From: Mariaggregatimicrobium sp964498785 | GTDB taxonomy: Bacteria; Zhuqueibacterota; Zhuqueibacteria; Thermofontimicrobiales; Thiofontviventaceae | Assembly (NCBI GenBank): GCA_964498785.1 | Contig: CAZCJL010000030.1 | Span: 1-60,958, forward strand | Reading direction: 5' to 3' | Length of the DNA stretch: 60,958 nucleotides | Part shown: positions 8,236 through 15,759 of the stretch, piece by piece | Layout: every line of letters begins with the position of its first letter | How positions within the stretch are numbered: the stretch's first letter is position 1 | The notes under the pieces: generated by a model | Database searches by the model: none | Told to the model about the DNA's origin: nothing | What the model saw: the letters and a program-made list of their open reading frames with translations, nothing else | Position numbers and translations under genes: made by a program

Positions 8236-9891
8236 ATGAAAAATCAGAAATTCATTTTCACAAGTGTATTACTGGTTTTGATGACTTGTGTACTCACCGG
8301 GTTTGCGTCCACGTATTATGTGGATACGCGTCATGGGGCGGCTGATGATGGCAATCCCGGCACGATTACGCTGCCGTGGAAAACAATTAGTCATGCGGCG
8401 GAAACTGCTGGCGCGGGTGATACTGTGTTGATCCGCACAGGGCAGTACTCGGAATTCATCTATTTTGATCAATCCGGGAATGCAACAGATGGTCCCATTG
8501 TTTTTGCTGCCTATCCCGGAGAAAGGCCAGTTATCGATGGAAGCGGCGTGGCAGATGCAAATAACGGGATTGTGCTGGATAAGGATTACGTTGTAATATC
8601 AGGTCTGGAAATTTGCAACTGGAATGAAAACGGTATCTGGATTGAAAATGCGGCGTTTTTTGAAATATCCGGTTGCATTGTGCATGATGTGTTTTACGGC
8701 ATCGGAATTACCGATGGTGCACACGATTTTGTTTTCAACCGGGTTGAGGTACACAATTTTTCGCTCTATGGATTCGATGCCTCTCCATCCGGCGAAGCCA
8801 TCTGTTATAACGGCACGTTCACCGAGTGCAGCGCGCATACCGGTCGTGATCGTGACCAGAATGTTGATGGATTTGCGCTGGGCCACGGCGATCAGCATCA
8901 TTTTACATTGAATCGTTGCATAACGTACGAACTGTTCGACGGCTTTGATATCAGCGCCAGAAATACCACTTTGACCAGTTGCCTGGCGTACAATTGCTGG
9001 AATGGCTGCTATAAATTATGGCAGGATGAGGTCTCTCTTGTGAATTGCATCGGTTATAACGCTACCGGTTCTGTTGTGGAACTGGACTGGGACGGGGAAC
9101 CCGGAACAACCACGTTGATGAATTGTACCTTTTTCAATGGCGAAACCTATACCATCTGGATCGAAAATGCGGCAGATACGTTAAAAATGGCCAATTGCAT
9201 TCTCGCCGGCGGAGATAATATCATGCTGGCGTTTGAGCAATTTAGCGCACAAAATTATTTCGGTGATTATAACCTGTTCCACAATGATGATCCGGCCCGG
9301 GCAGTTGTTGTGGGATATACCGACGAATTGTCACTGGATCAATTATCTTCCGGTGAATGGAGTAATTACAGCGGTCAGGACAACCATTCGTTGGTAGCAC
9401 AGTCAAGCACCGATCTGTTCACCGATCCGACAAATGGTAATTTTCAACTGAGCGCTACAAGTCCGGCTGTGGATCAGGGGACAGATGAGAATGCACCGGG
9501 TAATGACTTTAGTGGCAAACCCAGACCATCGGGGAATGAGTTCGACATCGGCGCGTTTGAGTTTCAGCAGGAAATTGCAATTAATAGTAAACCAGTCACC
9601 CGCAATTGGCTTGAATCGCCGGTACTTCACGGGAACTTCCCGAATCCATTCAATTCAGCAACACACATTAATTACAAAGTGCCCAAAGATTCACACGTAA
9701 AAATCGTTGTCTACAATCTTCTCGGTCAACAGGTTCGGTTGCTTGTTGATGGGTTTCATCTGCGTGGTCATTATCTTATAAAATGGAATGGAGTTGATGA
9801 TTGTGGCAACTGCGCTGGAAGTGGAATTTATCTATGTGCTTTCTTTTCTGGAAACTCAACCCAAACCGCACGGCTTTTATATTTGAAATAG
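8236..9891 (+). CDS. T9SS-exported parallel beta-helix protein
   Basis: AGGAGG lies 5 nt upstream of the ATG. A signal peptide (residues 1-25) precedes YYVDTRHGAADDGNPGT and PWKTISHAAETAGAGDTVLI, the usual opening of right-handed beta-helix proteins related to polysaccharide lyases (choice-of-anchor Q or DUF1565 type). Residues about 60-420 show repeated short strands with Asn and Cys ladder positions (for example ISGLEICNWNENGIWIENA). The end is a type A sorting domain (GNFPNPFNSATHINYKVP to the terminal LK). The fold suggests polysaccharide binding or cleavage at the cell surface. No lyase-specific catalytic set was identified, so the activity is unassigned. Short non-coding DNA on both sides suggests it is transcribed alone. 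Confidence 0.8.
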   Translation: MKNQKFIFTSVLLVLMTCVLTGFASTYYVDTRHGAADDGNPGTITLPWKTISHAAETAGAGDTVLIRTGQYSEFIYFDQSGNATDGPIVFAAYPGERPVIDGSGVADANNGIVLDKDYVVISGLEICNWNENGIWIENAAFFEISGCIVHDVFYGIGITDGAHDFVFNRVEVHNFSLYGFDASPSGEAICYNGTFTECSAHTGRDRDQNVDGFALGHGDQHHFTLNRCITYELFDGFDISARNTTLTSCLAYNCWNGCYKLWQDEVSLVNCIGYNATGSVVELDWDGEPGTTTLMNCTFFNGETYTIWIENAADTLKMANCILAGGDNIMLAFEQFSAQNYFGDYNLFHNDDPARAVVVGYTDELSLDQLSSGEWSNYSGQDNHSLVAQSSTDLFTDPTNGNFQLSATSPAVDQGTDENAPGNDFSGKPRPSGNEFDIGAFEFQQEIAINSKPVTRNWLESPVLHGNFPNPFNSATHINYKVPKDSHVKIVVYNLLGQQVRLLVDGFHLRGHYLIKWNGVDDCGNCAGSGIYLCAFFSGNSTQTARLLYLK

Positions 9892-10066
9892 TCATTCAGG
9901 GTGCATAATGCTCCTTTCTACCATCTAAAATAGTGTACTTTGCTCACAGACATACAAAATGGATTGAGTGCACATTGGAGCTATGCTTTTATAAATTATC
10001 AAATTAATTCATGCAATATTTAACTGGCATCACTTTTGCGTTTGTGATCCACCTACTAATCATAAT

Positions 10067-10072
10067 TATAAT
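10067..10072 (+). promoter_or_regulatory. -10 box placed for a leaderless transcript
   Basis: A perfect TATAAT ends 7 nt before the ATG at 10080, so transcription would begin at or next to the start codon. There is no Shine-Dalgarno sequence between them. The only -35 candidate is a weak TTGTGA (10042-10047) 19 bp upstream. Confidence 0.4.
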
Positions 10073-10079
10073 TTAATTT

Positions 10080-10529
10080 ATGAAACCTGTAAAAATCGAT
10101 CCGCCTTATTATCTGTATCTTTTTATTGGAATAATGGTCCTGCTTCATTTCGTTATTCCAGTCACGCATTTTATTCATTTCCCCCTGAATCTTTTCGGAC
10201 TGATTGTGTTAATACCAGGGATTGCTTTAAATTTATCCGCCGATAAAGCATTCAGAGTAAATAACACAACTGTAAAACCAATTTTGGAAACAAATAAACT
10301 GATTACCACCGGTATTTTTCACTTAACCAGAAATCCGATGTATTTAGGATTTGTATTGATTCTTTTGGGAATCGGAATATTAATGGGCACATTGACTCCA
10401 TTTTTAGCAGTGATTGTTTTCGCGTTTTTTATGGACGTTGTTTTTATTCGATATGAAGAACAAAAGCTGGAAAAAGCGTTTCAGGAAAAATGGGTGGCTT
10501 ACACGAAAAAAGTTCGACGATGGATATAA
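10080..10529 (+). CDS. ICMT/PEMT-family membrane methyltransferase
   Basis: The 149-residue protein has about four hydrophobic segments. The C-terminal signature of the isoprenylcysteine carboxyl methyltransferase / phospholipid methyltransferase group is present: TRNPMYLGFVLILLGIG, then RYEEQKLEKAFQEKWVAYTKKVRRWI. In this family the N-P-x-Y/M motif and the following RxEE-like helix bind S-adenosylmethionine at the membrane face. The bacterial substrates are mostly unknown, so no specific reaction is given. It is followed after 58 bp by a small membrane protein and then a multiheme cytochrome; a shared transcript is plausible. A methyl acceptor linked to the respiratory membrane is speculation. 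Confidence 0.8.
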   Translation: MKPVKIDPPYYLYLFIGIMVLLHFVIPVTHFIHFPLNLFGLIVLIPGIALNLSADKAFRVNNTTVKPILETNKLITTGIFHLTRNPMYLGFVLILLGIGILMGTLTPFLAVIVFAFFMDVVFIRYEEQKLEKAFQEKWVAYTKKVRRWI

Positions 10530-10587
10530 ATTGAACATTTATACATCTTCAAATTATATCCCAAATCATTAAATCAGGAGAATTCGG

Positions 10588-10761
10588 ATGACTGATGAAA
10601 AAAAGAAAGATAATAAGAATGCCGAGACCGTGACAATTATCGGCCCGATCTGGTTCATTGGCTGGCTATTTACAATTGGATTTGCGAAACTTACATTCTG
10701 GAAAGCTGTTTTCTCATTAATCGTCTGGCCATATTATTTAGGTAGCGCATTGTCGCTCTGA
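10588..10761 (+). CDS. 57-residue membrane protein, unknown function
   Basis: ATG at 10588 follows CAGGAG (10575-10580) at a good distance, and the frame ends at TGA 10759-10761. The N-terminal 15 residues are charged (MTDEKKKDNKNAE). The rest holds one or two hydrophobic segments rich in Trp, Phe and Ile (IIGPIWFIGWLFTIGF, then FWKAVFSLIVWPYYLG). It lies between the ICMT-type methyltransferase and the octaheme cytochrome on the same strand, with gaps of 58 and 51 bp. The family is not recognised; the layout suggests a small accessory or structural membrane subunit. The clear ribosome binding site, the amphipathic-then-hydrophobic design and the placement support a real gene. Confidence 0.65.
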   Translation: MTDEKKKDNKNAETVTIIGPIWFIGWLFTIGFAKLTFWKAVFSLIVWPYYLGSALSL

Positions 10762-10812
10762 TCAATACTCATAAATCAAGATGAAACCTGAAATTCTAAA
10801 AGGAGGTATTGG

Positions 10813-11865
10813 ATGAAAATACTGGTAAAATCACTTACAGGAGCAGGATTAATTTTATTGTTGACAGGTATTATTTTTGCAATTCCATTGAACCAGGCGA
10901 TATGTCAGGAGTCTTTCTTTCATAAAAGTCTTCATTATACAACCGAAGGCATGCGTTTCTGGTATGAAGAAGAAGGCGGATTCAAAAACGTTACCGGAAT
11001 CCCGTATTCTGAATTAGATTGTCAAACCTGCCATACGGCAACATGCGATGTGTGCCATGCAGAAAAACAGGGCGAGAAATTCTCATTTTCGACTGCAAAG
11101 GCGCAACAATCAGAGACATGCCTGACATGCCACAGCCGGGAAGCGGCGACTTTCCGATTCGGTAAAAACATGGGGATGTTAGATGTTCACATTGCGAACG
11201 ACATGGTTTGCACAGATTGCCACAAAGCAGAAGATGTTCACGGGGACGGTACATTTCATCGCTCCATGCGTGACACAAATGCAGTGAAAACCGCGTGTAC
11301 CGATTGTCACGAGCCGGATACTGAACTACGCGCACATACTGTGCACAAAGGCAAACTAAATTGTAACGCCTGTCACGTGAAATATACAACAACCTGTATG
11401 AATTGCCATTTCGATAATTTTTTAGCATCTGGTTCCAGAAAGGGAAATTTCCAGGCGTTGCCGGCAAATGTCTTTCTCGTAAACTACAACGGCAAAGTAA
11501 CAACGGCAAATATGCAAACACTGGTGTACAAGGATGAAAAATTTATCGTTTATGCACCTTACTACACACATTCAGTGCAGGCTAATGCCCGGACCTGTGA
11601 TGAATGCCATGGCACCGATTTAGTGAAGAAAATTAAAAATGGTGAAAAAGTCGCGGCAATGGAATATCAAGACGGGAAGTTTGTTCCTCATAACGTTGCG
11701 GTTCCGGTTGTTCCCGACCAGCTCACATGGCCTTTTCTAACAAAAGAAGGTGAAAATTGGGTCGTTCTGAACAATGATAAAAAAGTGCATGTCCAAATGG
11801 CATGTTATGGAACAGCACTGACAGAACAACAGATTAAAAAATTAGCAATGCCATTTAAGAAGTGA
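10813..11865 (+). CDS. Octaheme c-type cytochrome
   Basis: AGGAGG lies 6 nt before the ATG. A signal peptide (about residues 1-34, ending near AICQE) directs export. Eight CxxCH haem c motifs are visible: CQTCH, CDVCH, CLTCH, CTDCH, CTDCH, CNACH, CMNCH and CDECH, seven of them in the first 210 residues. The C-terminal third (about 280-350) has no haem motif. Protein of 350 residues. Such cytochromes carry electrons in the periplasm or at the outer surface. The CxxCH pairs 1/2 and 6/7 are closely spaced, as in cytochrome c7/c3-type packing. No nitrite reductase-type CxxCK haem is present, so an electron-transfer role is more likely than catalysis. A terminator follows at 11983. Confidence 0.85.
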   Translation: MKILVKSLTGAGLILLLTGIIFAIPLNQAICQESFFHKSLHYTTEGMRFWYEEEGGFKNVTGIPYSELDCQTCHTATCDVCHAEKQGEKFSFSTAKAQQSETCLTCHSREAATFRFGKNMGMLDVHIANDMVCTDCHKAEDVHGDGTFHRSMRDTNAVKTACTDCHEPDTELRAHTVHKGKLNCNACHVKYTTTCMNCHFDNFLASGSRKGNFQALPANVFLVNYNGKVTTANMQTLVYKDEKFIVYAPYYTHSVQANARTCDECHGTDLVKKIKNGEKVAAMEYQDGKFVPHNVAVPVVPDQLTWPFLTKEGENWVVLNNDKKVHVQMACYGTALTEQQIKKLAMPFKK

Positions 11866-11982
11866 AAGACAACATTAATGAAATTAGATTTTGTATAAAT
11901 CTACTTTCAATATGAATCAAAAATTTTGTTACATCCTCCTATTTAATTATTTTAATGCTTTAACCTCTTTTTATTCCACACG

Positions 11983-12035
11983 AATGGGGCATCGGTTTGT
12001 TATTTTCGGCAAGCCGGTGCTCCATTTTATTTTGA
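11983..12035 (+). terminator. Rho-independent terminator after the cytochrome gene
   Basis: A 17-bp stem (11983-11999 with 12010-12026; arms AATGGGGCATCGGTTTG and CAAGCCGGTGCTCCATT) has a 10-nt loop and is followed by TATTTTGATTGATTTT. Three positions are G-U pairs only in the + strand RNA and would be A-C mismatches in the other strand, so it is built to work on the + strand. It ends the 10.1-11.9 kb cluster. Confidence 0.75.
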
Positions 12036-12165
12036 TTGATTTTAACCCCATCCAAATTCAGACATATTAAAAAATTATTATTTTCTGCTTGTAATTTTCA
12101 ATAATTTTTTTTTCTTTAGCTATCAGACAATATCAATTATTTTTCATATAAAAAGGAGTATATAC

Positions 12166-13191
12166 ATGTCAAAAAAAATAGTGACTTTTGGTGAAATCAT
12201 GTTGCGCCTGGCTCCGTTCAATTACGAGCGAATCGTTCAGGCAGTGAATTTTCAGGCAACCTACGGCGGCGGCGAAGCGAATGTAGCAGTTTCACTGGCG
12301 CATTTTGGCGAGGATGTCTATTTTGTCACCAGGCTTCCCAAAAATCTGATCGGCGAGGCAGCGGAAAACCGTTTACGCGGATTTGGCGTTCATACAAATT
12401 ACATCCAGCGCGGCGGAGAGCGACTCGGCATCTACTTTCTGGAGCATGGCGCGTCCATCCGACCCTCGAAAGTGGTGTATGATCGTGCGCATTCAGCTAT
12501 CGCTCAAGTCACTATCAATACTTTTGATTGGGATGAAATTTTCAGAGGCAAAGACTGGTTCCATATTACCGGAATTACGCCGGCGCTGTCCCCCAACGCA
12601 GCAGAAGTTAGTCTGGAAGCTGTGGCAGCAGCCAAACGAAATGGCCTCAAAGTAAGCTGCGATCTCAACTACCGTAAAAAGCTCTGGACAAAGGCGGAAG
12701 CCAAAGCTACTATGACCAAACTGGTGGAATTCGTGGATGTAGTAATTGCGAACGAAGAGGACGCGGCAGATGTGTTTGGTATTGAAGCGGAAACCACTGA
12801 TGTGACCAGCGGCACGCTGGATATCGAAAAATATAAATCTGTAGCAAATCAACTGCAAAAATTATGTGATGCTGAGCTCGTCGCAATTACACTGCGGGAA
12901 AGCATTTCAGCGTCCGACAACAACTGGTCTGCAATGTTGTACGATGGATCTGAGTTTCTGGTGAGCCGAAAATATCATATCCACCTGATCGACCGTGTCG
13001 GCGGCGGAGATTCCTTTGGCGCCGGTTTGATTCATGGGCTTGTAAACGGCTGGGAAAAGCGAGATGCCCTGGAATTTGCCGTGGCAGCTTCCGGTATGAA
13101 ACAGACGATCCCCGGCGATATGAATCTGGTGAAAGAAGACGAAGTACTGGCAATCGCGAAAGGCGACACTTCCGGCCGCGTTCAAAGATAG
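12166..13191 (+). CDS. kdgK: 2-keto-3-deoxygluconate kinase (PfkB family)
   Basis: AAAAGGAG precedes the ATG. The 341-residue protein has the PfkB sugar-kinase layout: FGEIMLRLAP at the start, the YGGGEANVAVSLAHFG substrate-binding segment near residue 35, and the C-terminal DRVGGGDSFGAGLIHGL signature with the catalytic Asp282. Segments such as NYERIVQA, the RGGERLGIYFLE stretch and RPSKVVYDR are typical of 2-keto-3-deoxygluconate kinases. The expected reaction is ATP-dependent 6-phosphorylation of KDG in uronate or modified Entner-Doudoroff degradation. No KDPG aldolase or uronate isomerase lies next to it, so the pathway context is not shown here. A related ribokinase-type kinase is the alternative. 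Confidence 0.85.
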   Translation: MSKKIVTFGEIMLRLAPFNYERIVQAVNFQATYGGGEANVAVSLAHFGEDVYFVTRLPKNLIGEAAENRLRGFGVHTNYIQRGGERLGIYFLEHGASIRPSKVVYDRAHSAIAQVTINTFDWDEIFRGKDWFHITGITPALSPNAAEVSLEAVAAAKRNGLKVSCDLNYRKKLWTKAEAKATMTKLVEFVDVVIANEEDAADVFGIEAETTDVTSGTLDIEKYKSVANQLQKLCDAELVAITLRESISASDNNWSAMLYDGSEFLVSRKYHIHLIDRVGGGDSFGAGLIHGLVNGWEKRDALEFAVAASGMKQTIPGDMNLVKEDEVLAIAKGDTSGRVQR

Positions 13192-13199
13192 TCCATTGA

Positions 13200-13230
13200 A
13201 ACCTCTCTCAATCTTCCTTTGAGAGAGGTT
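13200..13230. terminator. Bidirectional hairpin between convergent genes
   Basis: A perfect 12-bp stem (AACCTCTCTCAA, 13200-13211, with 13219-13230) and a 7-nt loop lie between kdgK (ends 13191) and the convergent small gene (ends 13232). A T-run is missing on both sides, so termination is inferred from position and stability. Confidence 0.55.
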
Positions 13231-13231
13231 C

Positions 13232-13438
13232 TCACACCAAATCAAGTTCATTCAGAATCGCAATCGCTCCGTCCCCGGACATACGGATCGTCATCACATC
13301 TGAGTTTATTTCACAGTACGATTTCATTTTAAAGATTAAAATATATTGCAACCTCCGGATGCTGTACTCCTCAATCGTAATCCAATCAGGCGGCTTTTCA
13401 TAAACGAGTTTGGCGATGAATTCTGTTTTGGGGGGCAC
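13232..13438 (-). CDS. Small hypothetical protein (68 residues)
   Basis: The frame starts at GTG (13438) with AAGAAGGAC about 8 nt upstream on the minus strand and ends beside the kdgK terminator hairpin. The product is soluble-looking, with alternating polar and hydrophobic residues (ITIEEYSIRRLQYILIFKMKSY...IRMSGDGAIAILNELDLV), and could form a small alpha/beta domain. I do not recognise the family. The ribosome binding site and even composition favour a real gene, but the unusual start codon and the repeat-rich neighbourhood leave doubt. Confidence 0.45.
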   Translation of the reverse strand: MPPKTEFIAKLVYEKPPDWITIEEYSIRRLQYILIFKMKSYCEINSDVMTIRMSGDGAIAILNELDLV

Positions 13439-13563
13439 AATTATTGTCCTTCTTGAGATATTTATTCTATTTAAGGAGAATTCGATCTAAGCAATTATCT
13501 AACTACACGATTATTTTTAGCCACCATTCAACACGGACTAAAATGATTAGTTCGTAAAATTGG

Positions 13564-13589
13564 AGTACAATGCCTTTATGCATTGTACT
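13564..13589. repeat. 10-bp perfect hairpin
   Basis: AGTACAATGC and its complement GCATTGTACT are separated by CTTTAT. It lies 84 bp before the 133-bp inverted-repeat element and has no adjacent gene. Confidence 0.55.
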
Positions 13590-13672
13590 TTGATGCGCAT
13601 AAACAGGGTATCCATGAACTCAGAAAAAGGTCATTCTTTTATATGACAAATTTATTAAATTTGGTGGTTCCT

Positions 13673-13805
13673 GGGGCTGTATTAAAAGTCCAGGATTTGT
13701 ATTTTGCGAAATTATGGGGTATAGCGATCCCATCGCTTGGAGCGATGGGATCGCTGGTCTATTAAAAAATCTTGCTTAAGAAAGATTAACTTTTGATACA
13801 GCCCC
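13673..13805. mobile_element. 133-bp MITE-like element with 17-bp terminal inverted repeats
   Basis: GGGGCTGTATTAAAAGT (13673-13689) and ACTTTTGATACAGCCCC (13789-13805) are inverted repeats with one mismatch. Inside is a perfect 15-bp stem (13723-13737 with 13741-13755). There is no coding capacity, so it would need a transposase supplied elsewhere. The ends recall those of some insertion sequences, but no family is assigned and no target duplication is obvious. It directly abuts a copy of the CCCTTGCGAAGGTT element. Confidence 0.5.
13723..13755. repeat. REP-like 15-bp palindrome with TGG loop
   Basis: AGCGATCCCATCGCT pairs perfectly with 13741-13755 around a 3-nt loop. A similar 14-bp stem with a CGG loop is found at 23377-23407. 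Confidence 0.65.
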
Positions 13806-13806
13806 A

Positions 13807-13936
13807 CGAACTACCCTTGCGAAGGTTTTTCAAAACGGGACAAGCTGTATATTGATACATATTCATGAATTATTCATATAGTGTGTTGTAGCGAAACCTT
13901 CTCAAGGGTTTTCCCGACGATATCAAAGTTCCTGGG
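13807..13936 (+). repeat. Interspersed palindromic element, copy A
   Basis: The element opens CGAACTACCCTTGCGAAGG and closes near CAAAGTTCCTGG. Its outer arms CCCTTGCGAAGGTTT and AAACCTTCTCAAGGG are inverted repeats with one mismatch. About 130 nt match the reverse complement of copy B (25428-25562) almost throughout. It is non-coding; short frames reading CCSETFSRVFPTISKFL occur in both copies only because the DNA is repeated. Confidence 0.75.
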
Positions 13937-14079
13937 CAGCCTCTTAAGAAAATTCACTCCCTTTTTAAGGAATAAAGTTCATTCTATTGAAACGCGTTTC
14001 TTATATCGACATCAGGCTATTCATGCTTTGTGTTGTCTTTTTACCATTCCCTCTTTTCAATTAATATAACCTTTCCCCC

Positions 14080-14108
14080 TTGACATTTCAACAAAAAACT
14101 ATTATAAT
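14080..14108 (+). promoter_or_regulatory. Consensus sigma-70 promoter of the aldo/keto reductase gene
   Basis: TTGACA (14080-14085) and TATAAT (14103-14108) both match the consensus perfectly and are separated by the ideal 17 bp. Transcription should begin near 14115, leaving a leader of about 25 nt with AAAGGA before the ATG at 14140. This is the best promoter match seen in the window. Confidence 0.8.
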
Positions 14109-14139
14109 TAATTCAACGAATGAAAATAAAGGATAATTT

Positions 14140-15117
14140 ATGAAATATCGAAATTTTGGCAAAACCGGCATACTGGTTTCGGAAATCGGATTTGGCGCGT
14201 GGGCAATTGGCGGTAGCTGGGGTCATCAGGATGATCGCGACTCGGTGAAGGCGTTGCACAAAGCCATCGATCTGGGTATGAATTTCATCGACACTGCCGC
14301 GGGGTACGGCGATGGCAGAAGTGAAAAAATCATCGCGCAGGTGTTGAAAGAGCGTAGTGATAAAAAAATCTATGTCTGCACCAAAACGCCGCCGTCACCG
14401 GGCGAATGGCCGCCATCTCCTTATGACAGTGCGGAAGCCCGGTATTCTGAATCATATCTCCGCAAAAATGTGGAGCAACGGCTCAAAAATCTGAATACTG
14501 ACTGTCTGGATGTCCTGTTACTTCACACCTGGACCCGGGCGTGGAACCATGATCCTGCGCCGCTGGAAATTCTAAAAATGTTAAAAGATGAGGGTAAAAT
14601 CCGCAATATCGGGATATCCACGCCGGAGCACGATCAGAACTGCGTTATCGATTTGATGCGCCGGGATTACCTGGATGCGGTGCAGGTCATTTACAATATT
14701 TTTGAACAGGAACCGGCCGCTGAATTGCTGCCTGTCGCCCTGAAAAAGCAGGTCGGTATCATCGTGCGGGTGGCGTTTGATGAAGGCGTTTTGACCGGAA
14801 AATACCCGGCAGACAGTGCGTTCCCGGAAGGTGATTTTCGTCAAAACTATTTTGCAGGGGACCGGCTGGAACGAGCCGTAAATCGCGCGAAAAAGATTGA
14901 ACAAGACATTGCAGATACCTGTTTATCGCTGCCAGAGGTCGCGTTGAAATTTGCCAAGTCTCATGACGCCGTAAGCACAGTAATTCCGGGCATCCGAAAT
15001 GTGCAGCAGGCAGAGGCGAATATCGCTGTCTCCGATCTGCCGGAACTTTCTGACGATCTAATAAATCGCCTGCACAAACATCATTGGCGCCGGGCGTTCT
15101 GGTATGCAGGGAAATAA
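14140..15117 (+). CDS. Aldo/keto reductase
   Basis: The 325-residue protein begins MKYRNFGKTGILVSEIGFGAWAIGG, the standard opening of the aldo/keto reductase (beta/alpha)8 barrel. The catalytic tetrad is visible: Asp and Tyr in IDTAAGYGDGRSE (about residues 51-57), Lys in VCTKTPPSP and His in LLLHTW. The C-terminal VSTVIPGIRN.QQAEAN segment binds NADP(H). It should reduce a carbonyl compound or oxidise a polyol in the cytoplasm; the substrate cannot be read from the sequence. It has its own strong promoter and converges on the methyltransferase gene, whose stop lies 3 bp away. Confidence 0.88.
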   Translation: MKYRNFGKTGILVSEIGFGAWAIGGSWGHQDDRDSVKALHKAIDLGMNFIDTAAGYGDGRSEKIIAQVLKERSDKKIYVCTKTPPSPGEWPPSPYDSAEARYSESYLRKNVEQRLKNLNTDCLDVLLLHTWTRAWNHDPAPLEILKMLKDEGKIRNIGISTPEHDQNCVIDLMRRDYLDAVQVIYNIFEQEPAAELLPVALKKQVGIIVRVAFDEGVLTGKYPADSAFPEGDFRQNYFAGDRLERAVNRAKKIEQDIADTCLSLPEVALKFAKSHDAVSTVIPGIRNVQQAEANIAVSDLPELSDDLINRLHKHHWRRAFWYAGK

Positions 15118-15120
15118 TAA

Positions 15121-15759
15121 CTATTTTTGCCCGATGAATTGAAAACCAACGGCGTCATGTCCGTTCATGGTCGTTAAATGAATTTCTTCAAAATGGATTT
15201 GCTGAAAGCGGGACGTCAGTTCGGTAATCCAGTTACGGTCATGATGCCGCAGCACAGCGCCTTCCGGCAATTTAAAGACGCCGTATTTTTGGTAAACATC
15301 TTTGATCTTAGCATAGCGCCGAATATTTCGCGCATCACGCTGGAGCAACAGATCGCTGATATAAATGAAAGCGCCCGGTTTTAATAACTGGTAAATTTCA
15401 TCAATGATTTTTTGCTGACCATCATCTGTGGGGACGCATGTGAGAACGGCAAATAAAATGACCAGATCGAAGGAAGTGCGTTTCTTAAATCGGAATTGAA
15501 CAAGCAGGTTCAGATGAGGATACATTCGCAATCCCCGTTTTATCATGCTTTCTGCCGGATCAATGCCAATCACATTGGAATAGCCGTGTTCCCGCAACGC
15601 GGCGCAGGTTCGGCCATAACCGCAGCCATAATCCAGAATCGCTGCATCTGTCGAGATGCATCTTTCCAATAAATCAATTTGCAGCGGATGGCTGAAATTT
15701 TTCTGTTCCGCGACCCGGTTCCAGTATTCCAACTGAACATTCAGCGATTTACTATCCAT
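15121..15759 (-). CDS. Class I SAM-dependent methyltransferase
   Basis: Residues about 33-60 carry the Rossmann motif I (ILDYGCGYGRTCAAL) and the acidic strand-2 end (NVIGIDPAESM). FDLVILFAVLTCVP and LLKPGAFIYISDLLL are motifs post-I and III. Protein of 212 residues; the C-terminal half contains RHHDRNWITEL. The ATG overlaps the stop of the giant fusion gene by 8 nt (ATGGATAG), so translation is coupled and the two products are probably needed together. The substrate is unknown. Most likely part of the SPFH-fusion-methyltransferase operon. Confidence 0.82.
   Translation of the reverse strand: MDSKSLNVQLEYWNRVAEQKNFSHPLQIDLLERCISTDAAILDYGCGYGRTCAALREHGYSNVIGIDPAESMIKRGLRMYPHLNLLVQFRFKKRTSFDLVILFAVLTCVPTDDGQQKIIDEIYQLLKPGAFIYISDLLLQRDARNIRRYAKIKDVYQKYGVFKLPEGAVLRHHDRNWITELTSRFQQIHFEEIHLTTMNGHDAVGFQFIGQK

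Larger units (their letters stand above)
13439..14079. other. Repeat-rich non-coding region
   Basis: About 640 bp without a convincing gene. It contains a 10-bp hairpin (AGTACAATGC, 13564-13589), a 133-bp element with terminal inverted repeats, a copy of the CCCTTGCGAAGGTT element and an AT-rich tail. Short open frames here are explained by repeat sequence. Confidence 0.6.

Noticed and set aside
13583..13765. 60-codon frame on the + strand
   Set aside because: It runs through the 133-bp inverted-repeat element and its 15-bp hairpin; no ribosome binding site.
13881..14069. Frame sharing CCSETFSRVFPTISKFL with a frame at 25285-25515
   Set aside because: The shared peptide is explained by the repeat copies A and B; both frames diverge outside the repeat.
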